DNA from: Oscillospiraceae bacterium
Lineage (GTDB): Bacteria > Bacillota > Clostridia > Oscillospirales > Oscillospiraceae
Reading direction: 5' to 3'
DNA: 60,781 nucleotides
Assembly (NCBI GenBank): GCA_017410425.1
Contig: JAFQQV010000063.1
Span: 1 to 60,781, forward strand
Below, piece after piece: positions 1 to 7,367 of the stretch; positions within the stretch are counted from its first letter, which is position 1, and every line of letters begins with the position of its first letter. A program made the translations under genes and the position numbers. Under the pieces are notes generated by a model, which saw only the letters and a list, made by a program, of their open reading frames with translations, did not search any database and was not told the DNA's origin.

Positions 1-2
1 GT

Positions 3-29
3 CGCCTGATCACCCTGCGTGCAGAGTAA
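3..29 (+). CDS. rpsF: C-terminal tail of an upstream gene, probably ribosomal protein S6 (partial)
   Basis: The window begins inside a reading frame that ends RLITLRAE and a TAA stop, 11 bases before the ssb start. The order S6, SSB, S18 is the standard bacterial operon and the next two genes are ssb and rpsR, so this tail is most likely rpsF. Only nine codons are present, so the call rests on gene order and not on sequence similarity. Confidence 0.5.
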   Translation, partial: RLITLRAE

Positions 30-40
30 GGAGCGACACA

Positions 41-562
41 ATGCGTAATCACATTACCATCATGGGCCGTCTGGTCCGTGATCCCGAACTGCGCAGCACG
101 CAGTCCGGTACCAGCGTGGCGTCCTTCACCGTTGCTGTTGACCGCGATTTCGGCGGCCGCGACGGCGGTGAGAAGCAGACCGATTTTATCGACTGCGTCG
201 CATGGCGTCAGACTGGTGAGTTCGTCTCCAAGTACTTCCGCAAGGGCAGTATGATCGTTGTCTCCGGCAGACTCCAGTCCCGCAAGTGGCAGGATCGCGA
301 GGGCAACAACCGTACCAACTGGGAAGTAGTTGCTGACAACGTATACTTTGGTGAGAGCAGCCGCCGCGACGGTGGTGACTCTGGCCGCTACGACAACTCT
401 GGCTTCTCCAACTCCGGCAACAGCTATGGCGGTAATTACGGCGGAAACAGCTATTCCAACAATAGCTACTCCAACAGCAGCTACGGCGGCTACGGTAATT
501 CTGCCCCCGCTTCCAACAGCTTTGTTGAACTGGACGATGGTGACGGCGAGCTGCCGTTCTGA
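41..562 (+). CDS. ssb: Single-stranded DNA-binding protein SSB
   Basis: Replication and repair SSB, 173 residues. The first ~105 residues form the OB fold, beginning [18 protein letters not shown] and including the typical segments [21 protein letters not shown] and [14 protein letters not shown] (split here for reading). Residues ~110-160 are a low-complexity Gly/Ser/Asn/Tyr linker, and the acidic tip DDGDGELPF is the conserved partner-binding tail. The start is fixed by a GGAG site (AAGGAGCG) before ATG. It lies between the presumed rpsF tail and rpsR, so it is probably the middle gene of a ribosomal protein operon. Length and layout are normal for a primary housekeeping SSB. Confidence 0.97.
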   Translation: MRNHITIMGRLVRDPELRSTQSGTSVASFTVAVDRDFGGRDGGEKQTDFIDCVAWRQTGEFVSKYFRKGSMIVVSGRLQSRKWQDREGNNRTNWEVVADNVYFGESSRRDGGDSGRYDNSGFSNSGNSYGGNYGGNSYSNNSYSNSSYGGYGNSAPASNSFVELDDGDGELPF

Positions 563-585
563 TTAATTATAAGGAGGATACAGCT

Positions 586-825
586 TTGGCTTTCGATAAG
601 AACAATCCCAAGAACCGCAAGCGCAGAAAAGTTTGCCAGTTCTGTGTTGATAAGGCTACCTTCATCGACTATAAGGACACCGCCAAGCTTCGCCGCTACA
701 TGTCCGAGCGCAGCAAGATCCTGCCTCGTCGTACTACCGGCGTTTGCGCCATGCATCAGCGTGAGCTCACTGAGGCTATCAAGAGATCCCGTCAGATCGC
801 TCTTCTGCCCTACGTGACCGACTAA
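586..825 (+). CDS. rpsR: 30S ribosomal protein S18
   Basis: Small-subunit protein S18, 79 residues, Lys/Arg-rich, with the family core [20 protein letters not shown] and [23 protein letters not shown] (broken here to stay short) leading to ALLPYVTD. The start codon is TTG: the perfect AAGGAGGA site at 571-578 is spaced correctly for it and no ATG is available. The use of TTG in an abundant ribosomal protein is mildly unusual. It is the last gene of the operon and is followed directly by a strong terminator. Confidence 0.97.
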   Translation: MAFDKNNPKNRKRRKVCQFCVDKATFIDYKDTAKLRRYMSERSKILPRRTTGVCAMHQRELTEAIKRSRQIALLPYVTD

Positions 826-836
826 TGTATAAAATT

Positions 837-869
837 ACAGCCTGACCGAAAGGTCAGGCTGTTTTTTTT
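837..869 (+). terminator. Intrinsic terminator after rpsR
   Basis: An 11-bp perfect stem, ACAGCCTGACC and GGTCAGGCTGT, closes a GAAA tetraloop and is followed by eight T. It ends the rpsF-ssb-rpsR transcript. Confidence 0.93.
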
Positions 870-871
870 GC

Positions 872-1015
872 TTAAAGCCTCCCTCTGGGAGGGAGGTGGC
901 ATTTGCAAAGCAAATGACGGAGGGAGAGTAAGCCTGAATTACACTTCAATCCCCTCAGTCTGCTTCGCAGACAGCTCCCCTTGCCGCAAGCGGAGCCTTT
1001 AAAGTCTCCCTTTGA
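872..1015. repeat. Dispersed palindromic intergenic repeats, TTCG-type, two copies
   Basis: This stretch has no credible gene. It holds two neighbouring palindromic modules: one from ~876 to 927 (CCTCCCTCTGGGAGGGAGG, then a GCAAATGACGG tail) and one from ~953 to 1004 (CTCAGTCTGCTTCGCAGACA, then a second hairpin AGCTCCCC...AGCGGAGCC). The CTCAGTC-stem-TTCG-stem-CAGCTCCC...GGGAGCC pattern recurs at 7000, 9595, 13406, 34761, 43054, 55041 and 60413, always between genes. Confidence 0.75.
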
Positions 1016-1049
1016 GATGCAGGTGGGAGATATCCGAACGCAGCTAGGT

Positions 1050-1081
1050 GTAGGGCGGGGGCTTGCTCCCGCCGCCCCTAC
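1050..1081. repeat. GTAGGG...CCCTAC palindromic repeat
   Basis: An inverted repeat that begins GTAGGGCGGG and ends CGCCCCTAC, with GGGGGCTTGCTCCC at the centre. Related GTAGGG-bounded palindromes occur at 15226, 16841, 25105 and 49292 in this window. Confidence 0.65.
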
Positions 1082-1090
1082 GGTGCAAAT

Positions 1091-1128
1091 AAAAAAGCCC
1101 CACTCCCAATTTTTGTTGGCAGTGGGGT
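1091..1128 (-). terminator. Terminator of the GH5 gene (minus strand)
   Basis: Read on the minus strand, CCCCACT ... AGTGGGGC is followed by a run of six T. It lies just past the stop codon of the minus-strand glycoside hydrolase gene. Confidence 0.8.
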
Positions 1129-1155
1129 ACAGCTTATATGGTCGTATGACGCAAA

Positions 1156-3384
1156 TTATTTCATGTGCTTCTGGAATACTTCCATCAGGCCCACATCCAC
1201 TATCCAGTTTTCCGCGACCTTCGTATAATCACCATCGGCTTTTTTGGGAGGACCCCAGGTAATTTGTGAACTCCATCCTTCTATTCTCCTGTATGTCAGG
1301 GGGCCAAATCCATCTGTCCAGGAACACCATGGAACCTTGTACTCATCCAGCACAGACAGGAAGTCATCAGCTGCAGCAATGGATGCCTTGTGATCAATAG
1401 TATGGTTAAAGCCGAACTCCTGCACCATGAAAAGGGTTCCGGTTTCCTCGCTGAACTTTTTGTAGGACTCAAAAAGATCTACAAACCACTGGCGGTCCTG
1501 AAGGACCAGAGTGTTACTGTTTTCCGCGGTTACGACTCCGTTTTCGTCGATATTAAGTATGGCGACATCGGGAGCAGGAACCACATTTCCGTTACCGGTG
1601 AACGTAACAGAATAGCTGCCTGTATTTATGGTGAGGCTGGCAAGCAAGTACCACTGGCCCTTATCCTGAGTAATGCGTATCTGACTGCAGTCTTTCGTCA
1701 ACTTAGTACCGAAGGAGAGACCTTTGTACATGCGGTATTCTCCACCGGTGCCTTCCTCGCCGATAAAGCTGCAGCTGTTCTCGCCGATCTTTTCAGTTCC
1801 AAACTCCCGGGACATAACGCTGCTGCCGTCTGCCTTTATATGGAAGGTGCTGTCCAGATGCACGCCGGTGATATTAGCCGAAATAACAGTGCCTGCAGGG
1901 AAATTACCGTTGATAACCAGCTCACCCTCATTTTTGTGAATGGCTTGGTTAATGGCATAGCTGGGCCAGTTCTGGGCACCGTCCCGCAGGAAATAAGAAT
2001 GTATCGTCTGCACGACCTTCGCGTCTGCAAGGCCCTGAACAGGAGCGCCATTAATCACACCCAGAGTGTCGACAAAAATCAGCCTGTCGGGCGTGATTTC
2101 CCTAATGACATCAATGGCACGGAGCATGATTTCGGAATAGATCTCATCCGAAGGCCCCTCATCAAAGCTGTGGGGCTCATTAAGCAGGTTGAAGCTGAGC
2201 AGATTGGAGGGGACATCCTTGTAGTATTCGGCAAGGAAACGCCATAACTCCACGAAAATCTGCTGAGTCTCTTCATCATCCCACAGGGTTATCTTTGAAT
2301 CATCGCCGCCGGTATAGAAGCCCGGCATATCGTGCAGGTCAAAGCAGACGTGGATGCCTTCTTCTGCGCAGTATTCAATAAGATCGTCCATGTTTTCAAG
2401 ATAAGCGGCACAGACCGTACTCATGTCGCTGCCATTGAAAACCACGCGGGAATCCAGCGGTGCGCGGATAAAGTTAAAGCCATAGTCTCCCAGCAACTCA
2501 ATATGCTCCCTGTCATAGAGCATACCGGCGCCCATGCCTACAGTCCAATTTCCCGGAACTACAGTATAGCCGTGCCAGTCCGGCAACTGCTTATATGTGG
2601 CCTCAGGCATCTGGGAGGCAAGGCTCAGTGCAGCGTCAGACACGGTGCAAAGGGCCTCAGACAATGGGATAAACTTTGCAAAGCGGGCGTTTTCATAAAG
2701 CCGCTCCACTGCCCGGATAGCATCGCCACGGGTAAATGCATCGGCAAAATTAAGCGACCAGTTTTCGTCATAATCAAAATAGGTCTTGCCGTTTCCGTAG
2801 GACATGTACTCCACAAACCATTCTGCGTTATTGGCGTAATCATAGTCACAGCGCCAGGAGTAGTGTTCAGACTCAGCAATGGTCTGATTATAATAAGGCT
2901 CATTGTGAAAAGTGGGCAGCAAAGGATAGTTCCACGCTACTTCGTCCAAAAAGCTCGGACCATTATACAGGTCTTCCAGAGCTATGTTGTACTCATAGCC
3001 AATGTGATCAACTCCGCAGCATTCAGCGGCGTACAGCAGGACAACTGCGCCCTCAATGCGGCTCATCAAATCCTCTGCATCGTGGAATTTTTCGGAACGC
3101 TTTTCCCAATCGGGCATTGCCTCCGGGGATATAAGGGAAACAAAGCTGTCAAGAATGCTGCAATACTCGGCATAGCTTATCTGTGCATCATAGTCCTTTT
3201 GCAGATCTTTGCTGACAAAGCCAAGTTCAATGGCCTTCTGGATTTCTGCATCTGTGTCGCTGCTTTCCAGCGTGGCAGTCTGTGTCTCTTGCGTGGCAGT
3301 CTGCGCCTCACCGCCGCAGGCGGTGAGACAGGTCAATGCCATTAGCACAGAGAGTATCAAACATATTGCGCGTCTGAATTTCAT
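1156..3384 (-). CDS. GH5-type glycoside hydrolase lipoprotein with SLH-like N-terminus
   Basis: 742-residue predicted surface lipoprotein. The signal peptide ends in lipobox LTAC (Cys ~23). Residues ~45-130 resemble S-layer-homology motifs (KAIELGFVSKDL, ISYAEYCSIL). The barrel domain starts near residue 275; LLSFNLLNEPHSF carries the likely acid/base Glu (~403), HSYF follows near ~460, and MVQEFGFN carries the likely nucleophile Glu (~656). This is the clan GH-A, GH5-like (endoglucanase/mannanase) arrangement. Between HSYF and QEFG lies an extra segment of ~150 residues with beta-rich composition, which could be an inserted carbohydrate-binding module. Substrate is not predictable. The gene stands alone, with a GTGAGGA ribosome site before ATG. 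Confidence 0.85.
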   Translation of the reverse strand: MKFRRAICLILSVLMALTCLTACGGEAQTATQETQTATLESSDTDAEIQKAIELGFVSKDLQKDYDAQISYAEYCSILDSFVSLISPEAMPDWEKRSEKFHDAEDLMSRIEGAVVLLYAAECCGVDHIGYEYNIALEDLYNGPSFLDEVAWNYPLLPTFHNEPYYNQTIAESEHYSWRCDYDYANNAEWFVEYMSYGNGKTYFDYDENWSLNFADAFTRGDAIRAVERLYENARFAKFIPLSEALCTVSDAALSLASQMPEATYKQLPDWHGYTVVPGNWTVGMGAGMLYDREHIELLGDYGFNFIRAPLDSRVVFNGSDMSTVCAAYLENMDDLIEYCAEEGIHVCFDLHDMPGFYTGGDDSKITLWDDEETQQIFVELWRFLAEYYKDVPSNLLSFNLLNEPHSFDEGPSDEIYSEIMLRAIDVIREITPDRLIFVDTLGVINGAPVQGLADAKVVQTIHSYFLRDGAQNWPSYAINQAIHKNEGELVINGNFPAGTVISANITGVHLDSTFHIKADGSSVMSREFGTEKIGENSCSFIGEEGTGGEYRMYKGLSFGTKLTKDCSQIRITQDKGQWYLLASLTINTGSYSVTFTGNGNVVPAPDVAILNIDENGVVTAENSNTLVLQDRQWFVDLFESYKKFSEETGTLFMVQEFGFNHTIDHKASIAAADDFLSVLDEYKVPWCSWTDGFGPLTYRRIEGWSSQITWGPPKKADGDYTKVAENWIVDVGLMEVFQKHMK

Positions 3385-3429
3385 AACTATTCCTCACCTT
3401 TGCTGGATTGTTTGAATAAAAAAATACAA

Positions 3430-3461
3430 TTATCCCCCGGAAAAGTCAATCCGGGGGATAA
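3430..3461 (-). terminator. Terminator of etfBA (minus strand)
   Basis: On the minus strand TTATCCCCCGG pairs with CCGGGGGATAA and is followed by TTGTATTTTTTT, immediately after the etfA stop. A TTGACT box within it on the minus strand could double as a -35 for the GH5 gene, but this is weak. Confidence 0.85.
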
Positions 3462-3469
3462 AATCTTAT

Positions 3470-4348
3470 TTACTTCAGCTTCTCGATGATTGCGGGCAGG
3501 GCGGTGTTCACATTGCCCACGAGAGTGTAGTCGGCCTCGTCAACGATGGCGGCTCCCTCAAGCTTGTTGACAGCGAAGATGCTGCCGCAGCTGCGGGTAC
3601 CGATCATATGCTGCATCTGACCGGAGACGCCCAGACCCAGATACATCTTGCTCTTGAGCATGACGCCGGAGATACCGATGTAGCGGTTCTTGGGATACCA
3701 GTTCTCCTCCTCTGCAGCGGGACGGGTGCAGCCGATTTCTGCATCCAGCAGGCCAGCCAGCTCATCAACCAGAGGCAGATTGTCGGCAGAGCCAAGGCCG
3801 CGGCCAACGCAGACAACGCGCTTTGCACCGGCAAGATTGCCCATGCTGACGCCGGACTCGCTGACGCTGACAAGCTCCAGACCTTCAACAGTGCCGGAAA
3901 GCTCTTTAGTTTCGCCGGCCTTGAGATTCTCATCGCCAAGCAGCACGCCGCCGCCAACGATGGCAACTGCGGGGTAGGGGACGGACTCGGCCTTTACGAA
4001 GCTGCCGCCGTAGACCATTCTGGTGGACTCCAGACCTGCATCGGTGATTTCCAGAGTCTGGACATCGGGCAGGGAGTTGGTCTTGAGCAGGGCTGCAAGG
4101 TAGCCTGCAACCAGACGACCGGAGGCAGTGGCCTCACAGAGAACCAGCTCGGGCTGAAGCTCTGCTGCTACATCGGCGATGGCCTTGAGCTGCAGGGCGA
4201 CGGAGCTTTCTGCGGGGTAGGTATATACAGTGTCTGCACCGGTGAGAGCACCGGCGGCGGTGACCAGAACAGTGTTCTCAGCCACTGCGTTTGCGCGGCT
4301 TATAAGCTCGGTGCCGCTGAGGGAGAATACCAAAACATTCTTAAGCAT
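3470..4348 (-). CDS. etfA: Electron transfer flavoprotein alpha subunit
   Basis: FAD-binding subunit of an ETF heterodimer, 292 residues, somewhat shorter than the usual 320-340. The C-terminal FAD domain is clear: VCVGRGLGSADN, ENWYPKNRYIGISG, YLGLGVSGQMQHMIGTRSC, then ADYTLVGNVNTALPAI. The N-terminal ~190 residues match the Rossmann-like alpha domain (VLVTAAGALTGADTVY). It lies 15 bases downstream of etfB on the same strand. No acyl-CoA dehydrogenase, rubredoxin or lactate dehydrogenase gene adjoins the pair, so its electron donor and acceptor cannot be told from context. Confidence 0.93.
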   Translation of the reverse strand: MLKNVLVFSLSGTELISRANAVAENTVLVTAAGALTGADTVYTYPAESSVALQLKAIADVAAELQPELVLCEATASGRLVAGYLAALLKTNSLPDVQTLEITDAGLESTRMVYGGSFVKAESVPYPAVAIVGGGVLLGDENLKAGETKELSGTVEGLELVSVSESGVSMGNLAGAKRVVCVGRGLGSADNLPLVDELAGLLDAEIGCTRPAAEEENWYPKNRYIGISGVMLKSKMYLGLGVSGQMQHMIGTRSCGSIFAVNKLEGAAIVDEADYTLVGNVNTALPAIIEKLK

Positions 4349-4363
4349 AGCTGTGCACCTCCA

Positions 4364-5128
4364 TCAAATGCTGCTCTTGAGGAGCTTGCAGAATTCTTCA
4401 AACTCTGCCTCGTCTGCCTCGTGGAATACCTGACGCTTGCGCTCGGTCTTGGGGGGAGCCTTGACAGAGGCCACATTGGTGACGCTTGCAAGACCGCCGA
4501 TCTCATCGGCAGACCAGATGGTGACGGGCTTCTTGCCGGCGCCCATGATCTCCTTCATGCTGGGGATACGGGGGCGGGAAATGTCACTGGTGACGGAGAT
4601 AACGGCCTTGCCATTGATGGCAAAGGTCTCGGTACGGCCGGCGTCGGATCTGACAGCCATAACCTTGCCGTCCTCGTACTTGAGCTCGGAGACAACGTTG
4701 AGAGTGGGCCAGCCCAGCATACCGCCCAGCATATTGCCCAGCTGCTGGGAATACATGTCGCCGGAGCCTTCGCCGCAGATGACCAGGTCAACATCCTCCA
4801 CCTTTTCAACTGCGCCCTTGAGCAGGGAGGCTACAGCCAGATTGTCAAGCTCCAGTGCATTGGGAGCCTTGACAGCGTACATGGCGGCGGGGCCACGGGA
4901 GAGAGCAGACTTCTTGGCCTTGGAATTGTCCAGAACGTCGCCGGCAACGGTCATCATGTAGACATTGCTGTCACCCACGGCGGCAGCCAGCTTCATGGCG
5001 GCCTCGGTGGCGTTCAGATCGTAGGGGCTGACGACCCAGGAGGCGCTGCCCACGTCGGGGGTGCCGTCGGAGCCGACATAGACTTCCTCGTCGTTGTATA
5101 TGTACTTAAAGCACACAAGGATATTCAT
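4364..5128 (-). CDS. etfB: Electron transfer flavoprotein beta subunit
   Basis: Beta subunit of ETF, 254 residues, beginning MNILVCFKYIYNDEEVYV. The nucleotide-binding region DLVICGEGSGDMYSQQLGN and the interface segment SRPRIPSMKEIMGAGKKPV (ETF-beta signature) are intact. The gene leads a two-gene minus-strand operon with etfA. A GAGG ribosome site precedes ATG with a longish spacer. The promoter at 5182-5210 fits the start. It could serve butyryl-CoA dehydrogenase bifurcation encoded elsewhere, but nothing here proves it. Confidence 0.94.
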   Translation of the reverse strand: MNILVCFKYIYNDEEVYVGSDGTPDVGSASWVVSPYDLNATEAAMKLAAAVGDSNVYMMTVAGDVLDNSKAKKSALSRGPAAMYAVKAPNALELDNLAVASLLKGAVEKVEDVDLVICGEGSGDMYSQQLGNMLGGMLGWPTLNVVSELKYEDGKVMAVRSDAGRTETFAINGKAVISVTSDISRPRIPSMKEIMGAGKKPVTIWSADEIGGLASVTNVASVKAPPKTERKRQVFHEADEAEFEEFCKLLKSSI

Positions 5129-5181
5129 AACTAAATTACCTCATCTCTTCTTTTTTATGGGGTATATAACTTGCGAACCCT

Positions 5182-5210
5182 ACTATATCATAGAATGTAT
5201 ACCAAAGCAA
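5182..5210 (-). promoter_or_regulatory. Sigma-A promoter of etfBA
   Basis: On the minus strand TTGCTT (plus 5205-5210) and TATAGT (plus 5182-5187) are 17 bp apart, about 55 bases upstream of etfB. Confidence 0.65.
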
Positions 5211-5373
5211 GGCAGAAAAGAGGGCGGAAAGTTGCCTGCAACTTGAATTCAACTTGAACATAGGCATATTTTTAACAAATAAGTTATGGATTTGACAAAG
5301 TTGAAAAAGAACAGGCTGTGGGCTTTACTTGACTATTCGCCCCGCAGATGGTAAATTATTAGGGCATCAATCC

Positions 5374-5459
5374 GCCGGGGTGGTGGAATGGTAGACACCG
5401 GGGACTTAAAATCCCCTGGTAGCAATACCGTGCCGGTTCGAGTCCGGTCCCCGGCACCA
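5374..5459 (+). tRNA. tRNA-Leu (UAA)
   Basis: 86-nt class II tRNA. The acceptor stem GCCGGGG pairs with CCCCGGC, with discriminator A and encoded CCA. The anticodon stem GGGGA/TCCCC encloses loop CTTAAAA, giving anticodon TAA at 5407-5409. A long variable arm (TGGTAGCAATACCG) and T-arm GGTTCGAGTCC are present. It is the left border of an accessory strip that continues to ~7.3 kb. Confidence 0.96.
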
Positions 5460-5460
5460 C

Positions 5461-5498
5461 GTCGGAGCAAGCTTTGTATCGCTTGCTCCGACTTTTTT
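5461..5498 (+). terminator. Terminator of tRNA-Leu
   Basis: A perfect 12-bp stem, GTCGGAGCAAGC and GCTTGCTCCGAC, starts two bases after CCA and is followed by six T. Confidence 0.93.
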
Positions 5499-5616
5499 CA
5501 AAAGTCAGAGAGCACTCACGCCGCTGCTCCTCCTTTTCAGTCGCGACCCGCTTGCGCTGGGCTCGCGTCTGATGATGAGAACGGTTCGGATTTGAATTGC
5601 TTAACTGCACCACGTC

Positions 5617-5721
5617 AAAACAACACCATAAGGTCACCAGCCGCCGCAGGCGGCGTCAGGTCGACCGATGGTGTTGTTTTTCCTTTCCGTCTTGAAACCG
5701 CAATGCTGGGTTTCAAGACGG
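5617..5721 (-). repeat. Bipartite hairpin element, copy 1 (minus strand)
   Basis: Read on the minus strand: a perfect 13-bp stem (CCGTCTTGAAACC at 5709-5721, partner at 5687-5699) around loop CAGCATTGC, then AAAGGA (5681-5686), then a second long hairpin whose outer stem pairs 5668-5680 with 5617-5629 (AAAACAACACCAT) and contains an inner GCCGCC...GGCGGC stem. The same architecture, with different stem sequences, recurs at 58096 and 58828. The rest of 5499-5616 shows nothing gene-like. Confidence 0.6.
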
Positions 5722-5861
5722 GCCGGGTCTGCCCTTTTTGGTGCCAGGGACCATGCAGAACCGGAGGTTCGTAAGTGAGCCTCCAAGAGGGCAAGCCTGC
5801 GCCGCCCGATTGGTTAACGCGAACTTATACCCGGAGCGCAGCGGAGGCGTAAGTCCGGCCC
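5718..5861 (+). ncRNA. Candidate structured noncoding RNA, class not identified
   Basis: Gene-free DNA with dense nested pairing. GGGCCGG (5720-5726) pairs with CCGGCCC (5855-5861) as a closing helix. Inside, TCTGCCCT pairs with AGAGGGCAAG-type sequence around 5785-5795; GGAGGTTC (5763-5770) pairs with GAGCCTCC (5777-5784); TGCGC (5798) with GCGCA (5836); ACTTA (5823) with TAAGT (5850). The 3' part CCTGCGCCGCCCGATTGG looks conserved-RNA-like, but I cannot assign a class; 6S and raiA are possibilities only. Strand is inferred from G-U pairs and is uncertain. Confidence 0.4.
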
Positions 5862-5872
5862 TTGTTGGATGA

Positions 5873-5901
5873 TTGATAAATATTTTGGCATATGGTATTA
5901 T
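5873..5901 (+). promoter_or_regulatory. Promoter of the 336-residue accessory gene
   Basis: TTGATA and TATTAT with a 17-bp spacer lie ~70 bases upstream of the ATG at 5970 and downstream of the structured-RNA candidate, so the gene probably has its own transcript. Confidence 0.55.
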
Positions 5902-5969
5902 TTGACTAATAATGTTTTCGCGAAAAAATCCGTTCCTATTATGAGAATAAACAGAAAGGAATTTACCTA

Positions 5970-6980
5970 ATGGAAAAGAAGAAAATAGACTTAGGCGCTA
6001 TTGCCGGAGAAGCAGGAAAAAACACAAAGTCGCTTTTGGGAAAGGCAAAAGATAATTTTATCAACATGGTTGACCAAAATGACGACGGCGAATTTGACAT
6101 GGAGGACGTATCTGCTTTTGCAGAAACCATAGGCAACGCAACAAGAAGCGCACTTGATGCAGTCAAAGCCGGGGCTGAGGGAAAAAGCAGGGCAATTGAA
6201 CGCAATGCTCTCAATCCAATTTTTTCAGAGGATATTGACAGCACCGATTTTATGCTGTCAAAACTCATCAGACTTACCGAAATTGACAAGAAGCGCGCGG
6301 AAAGCGAAGTGTGCCAAGGCTCAATAGGCTTTATTTCTTACAATAAAGAGCTAAAAATAATTAATATTTTTAGAGAAAAAGTATCTGAGTTTGGTCTGAG
6401 CTTTTTTCCGGACACCGATGGAGAGTTGTACTATGTGGATCCCAGCGACCGCGACAGATATATTGCACTGGATGATTATTTTAGCTATCTGAAAGTTGTA
6501 CGTATAAATGAATTGCAGAAAATTGCACAGGATTTGGGTGCGAAACATTTTAAGGTGGTCTACAAAGAGTGTGAAAACTCTTCCGCAGGAACAACTGTAA
6601 AAGCAAAAGCTGGGATAAAAATTGGAAAAGCTAAAGACGGCGTAGATACTTCGCATGAACTTAAGACGGCAGAAACATCAAAGTCAGAAATTGCGGCTGA
6701 AATGGATTGCCCGGGACATGCTCCGGTGGAGCCAAAGCTGTGTTATCTACAAAAAGACCCCAGTGTACAAAATTTAATTGCCTTAAGAATGGATAAGGAT
6801 TCACCGCTTCAACACCACAAGCTGACCATTGCGTTCAGTAATTCTTCCGGAATAAAAGCCAAAGATGCGGTGAAGATTGATGCGGCATTGAAGGCATTGA
6901 AAATCGGGGGCAATACTACAATCGCCAGCGAAGTGCAAAACGAATCCAGAAAATTTCTTGAATATGAAATAGATTTCTGA
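5970..6980 (+). CDS. Unknown 336-residue protein with EF-hand-like loop
   Basis: I do not recognise this protein. Residues 35-46, DQNDDGEFDMED, match a 12-residue EF-hand calcium loop at positions 1, 3, 5, 7 and 9, with Asp in place of the usual Glu at 12. An Ala/Lys-rich helical stretch precedes residue ~80; residues ~80-190 look globular (alpha/beta); residues ~200-260 hold alternating Lys/Ala/Gly strands (VKAKAGIKIGKAKDG) and a CPGH motif. No signal peptide or membrane segment is evident, so it is probably cytoplasmic. The codon use is clearly more A+T-rich (many AAA, TTT, ATA) than in neighbouring genes, and it sits next to a tRNA, which suggests horizontal acquisition. Confidence 0.75.
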   Translation: MEKKKIDLGAIAGEAGKNTKSLLGKAKDNFINMVDQNDDGEFDMEDVSAFAETIGNATRSALDAVKAGAEGKSRAIERNALNPIFSEDIDSTDFMLSKLIRLTEIDKKRAESEVCQGSIGFISYNKELKIINIFREKVSEFGLSFFPDTDGELYYVDPSDRDRYIALDDYFSYLKVVRINELQKIAQDLGAKHFKVVYKECENSSAGTTVKAKAGIKIGKAKDGVDTSHELKTAETSKSEIAAEMDCPGHAPVEPKLCYLQKDPSVQNLIALRMDKDSPLQHHKLTIAFSNSSGIKAKDAVKIDAALKALKIGGNTTIASEVQNESRKFLEYEIDF

Positions 6981-6999
6981 GCAGAGACATAATAACAAT

Positions 7000-7041
7000 C
7001 CCTCAGTCAGCTTCGCTGACAGCTCCCTTTGCAAGGGAGCC
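7000..7041. repeat. TTCG-type palindromic intergenic repeat
   Basis: CCTCAGTCAGCTTCGCTGAC followed by AGCTCCCTTTGCAAGGGAGC: two adjacent hairpins of the family seen at 953-1004. It separates the EF-hand-like gene from the small RHH gene. Confidence 0.8.
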
Positions 7042-7079
7042 ATAGAGGACAAATACATCTGCATTGCGAGGTGAAGTGC

Positions 7080-7253
7080 ATGGGAAGTTTTAAGATTCCG
7101 TCTATACCGCCAACGACCAACAAAACCATTCGTTTTCCCAATGATGTTGTTGAAGCGGTTGAGAAGGCCATACAGGGGGAGAACTGCACTTTCTCTGCAT
7201 TTGTGATTGCTGCAGTCCGTGCTGCGCTGGATGATCTGGAACAGGCAGAATAA
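7080..7253 (+). CDS. Small ribbon-helix-helix-like protein (57 aa)
   Basis: 57 residues beginning MGSFKIPSIPPTTNKTIRFP. The beta strand KTIRFPND followed by two helices (VVEAVEKAIQGENCTFSAFVIAAVRAAL, split across the family core) fits the Arc/CopG or YlcI/YnfO-like RHH fold, usually a dimeric DNA-binding repressor or antitoxin. No toxin-like partner is encoded next to it. The ATG at 7080 is preceded by GAGGTGA at 7068-7074; an upstream in-frame start at 7029 has no ribosome site and overlaps the repeat. It is followed by its own terminator. Target is unknown. Confidence 0.75.
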   Translation: MGSFKIPSIPPTTNKTIRFPNDVVEAVEKAIQGENCTFSAFVIAAVRAALDDLEQAE

Positions 7254-7263
7254 AATGTTTTGT

Positions 7264-7292
7264 AAAAGGCACTGTTTACACAGTGCCTTTTT
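7264..7292 (+). terminator. Terminator after the RHH gene
   Basis: AAAAGGCACTG and CAGTGCCTTTT form an 11-bp stem around TTTACA, ending in T residues. Confidence 0.9.
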
Positions 7293-7308
7293 GCATAGCC
7301 ATACACAA

Positions 7309-7337
7309 TTGACGTGCTGTCTGCAAGCGTCTATACT
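7309..7337 (+). promoter_or_regulatory. Sigma-A promoter of the 7368 lipoprotein
   Basis: TTGACG and TATACT with a 17-bp spacer, 30 bases upstream of the ATG. Confidence 0.75.
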
Positions 7338-7367
7338 ATAATTACCCTTGTTCAGGAGGTAAACGCG

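Noticed and set aside
981-1262. Short plus-strand ORF in the 0.9-1.2 kb gap
   Set aside because: It runs through palindromic repeats and the GH5 terminator and has no start signals.
3608-5134. Long open frame (508 codons) on the plus strand over etfBA
   Set aside because: It is the antisense of two clear ETF genes, has no ribosome site, and its composition is a frame shadow of GC-rich codons.
5359-5637. Minus-strand ORF containing GTGLEPARYCYQGILS
   Set aside because: This peptide is the well-known artefact from translating the antisense strand of a tRNA-Leu gene.
5374-7306. Integrated prophage or ICE at tRNA-Leu
   Set aside because: No integrase, no duplicated tRNA 3' end and no phage or conjugation genes are found in the strip.
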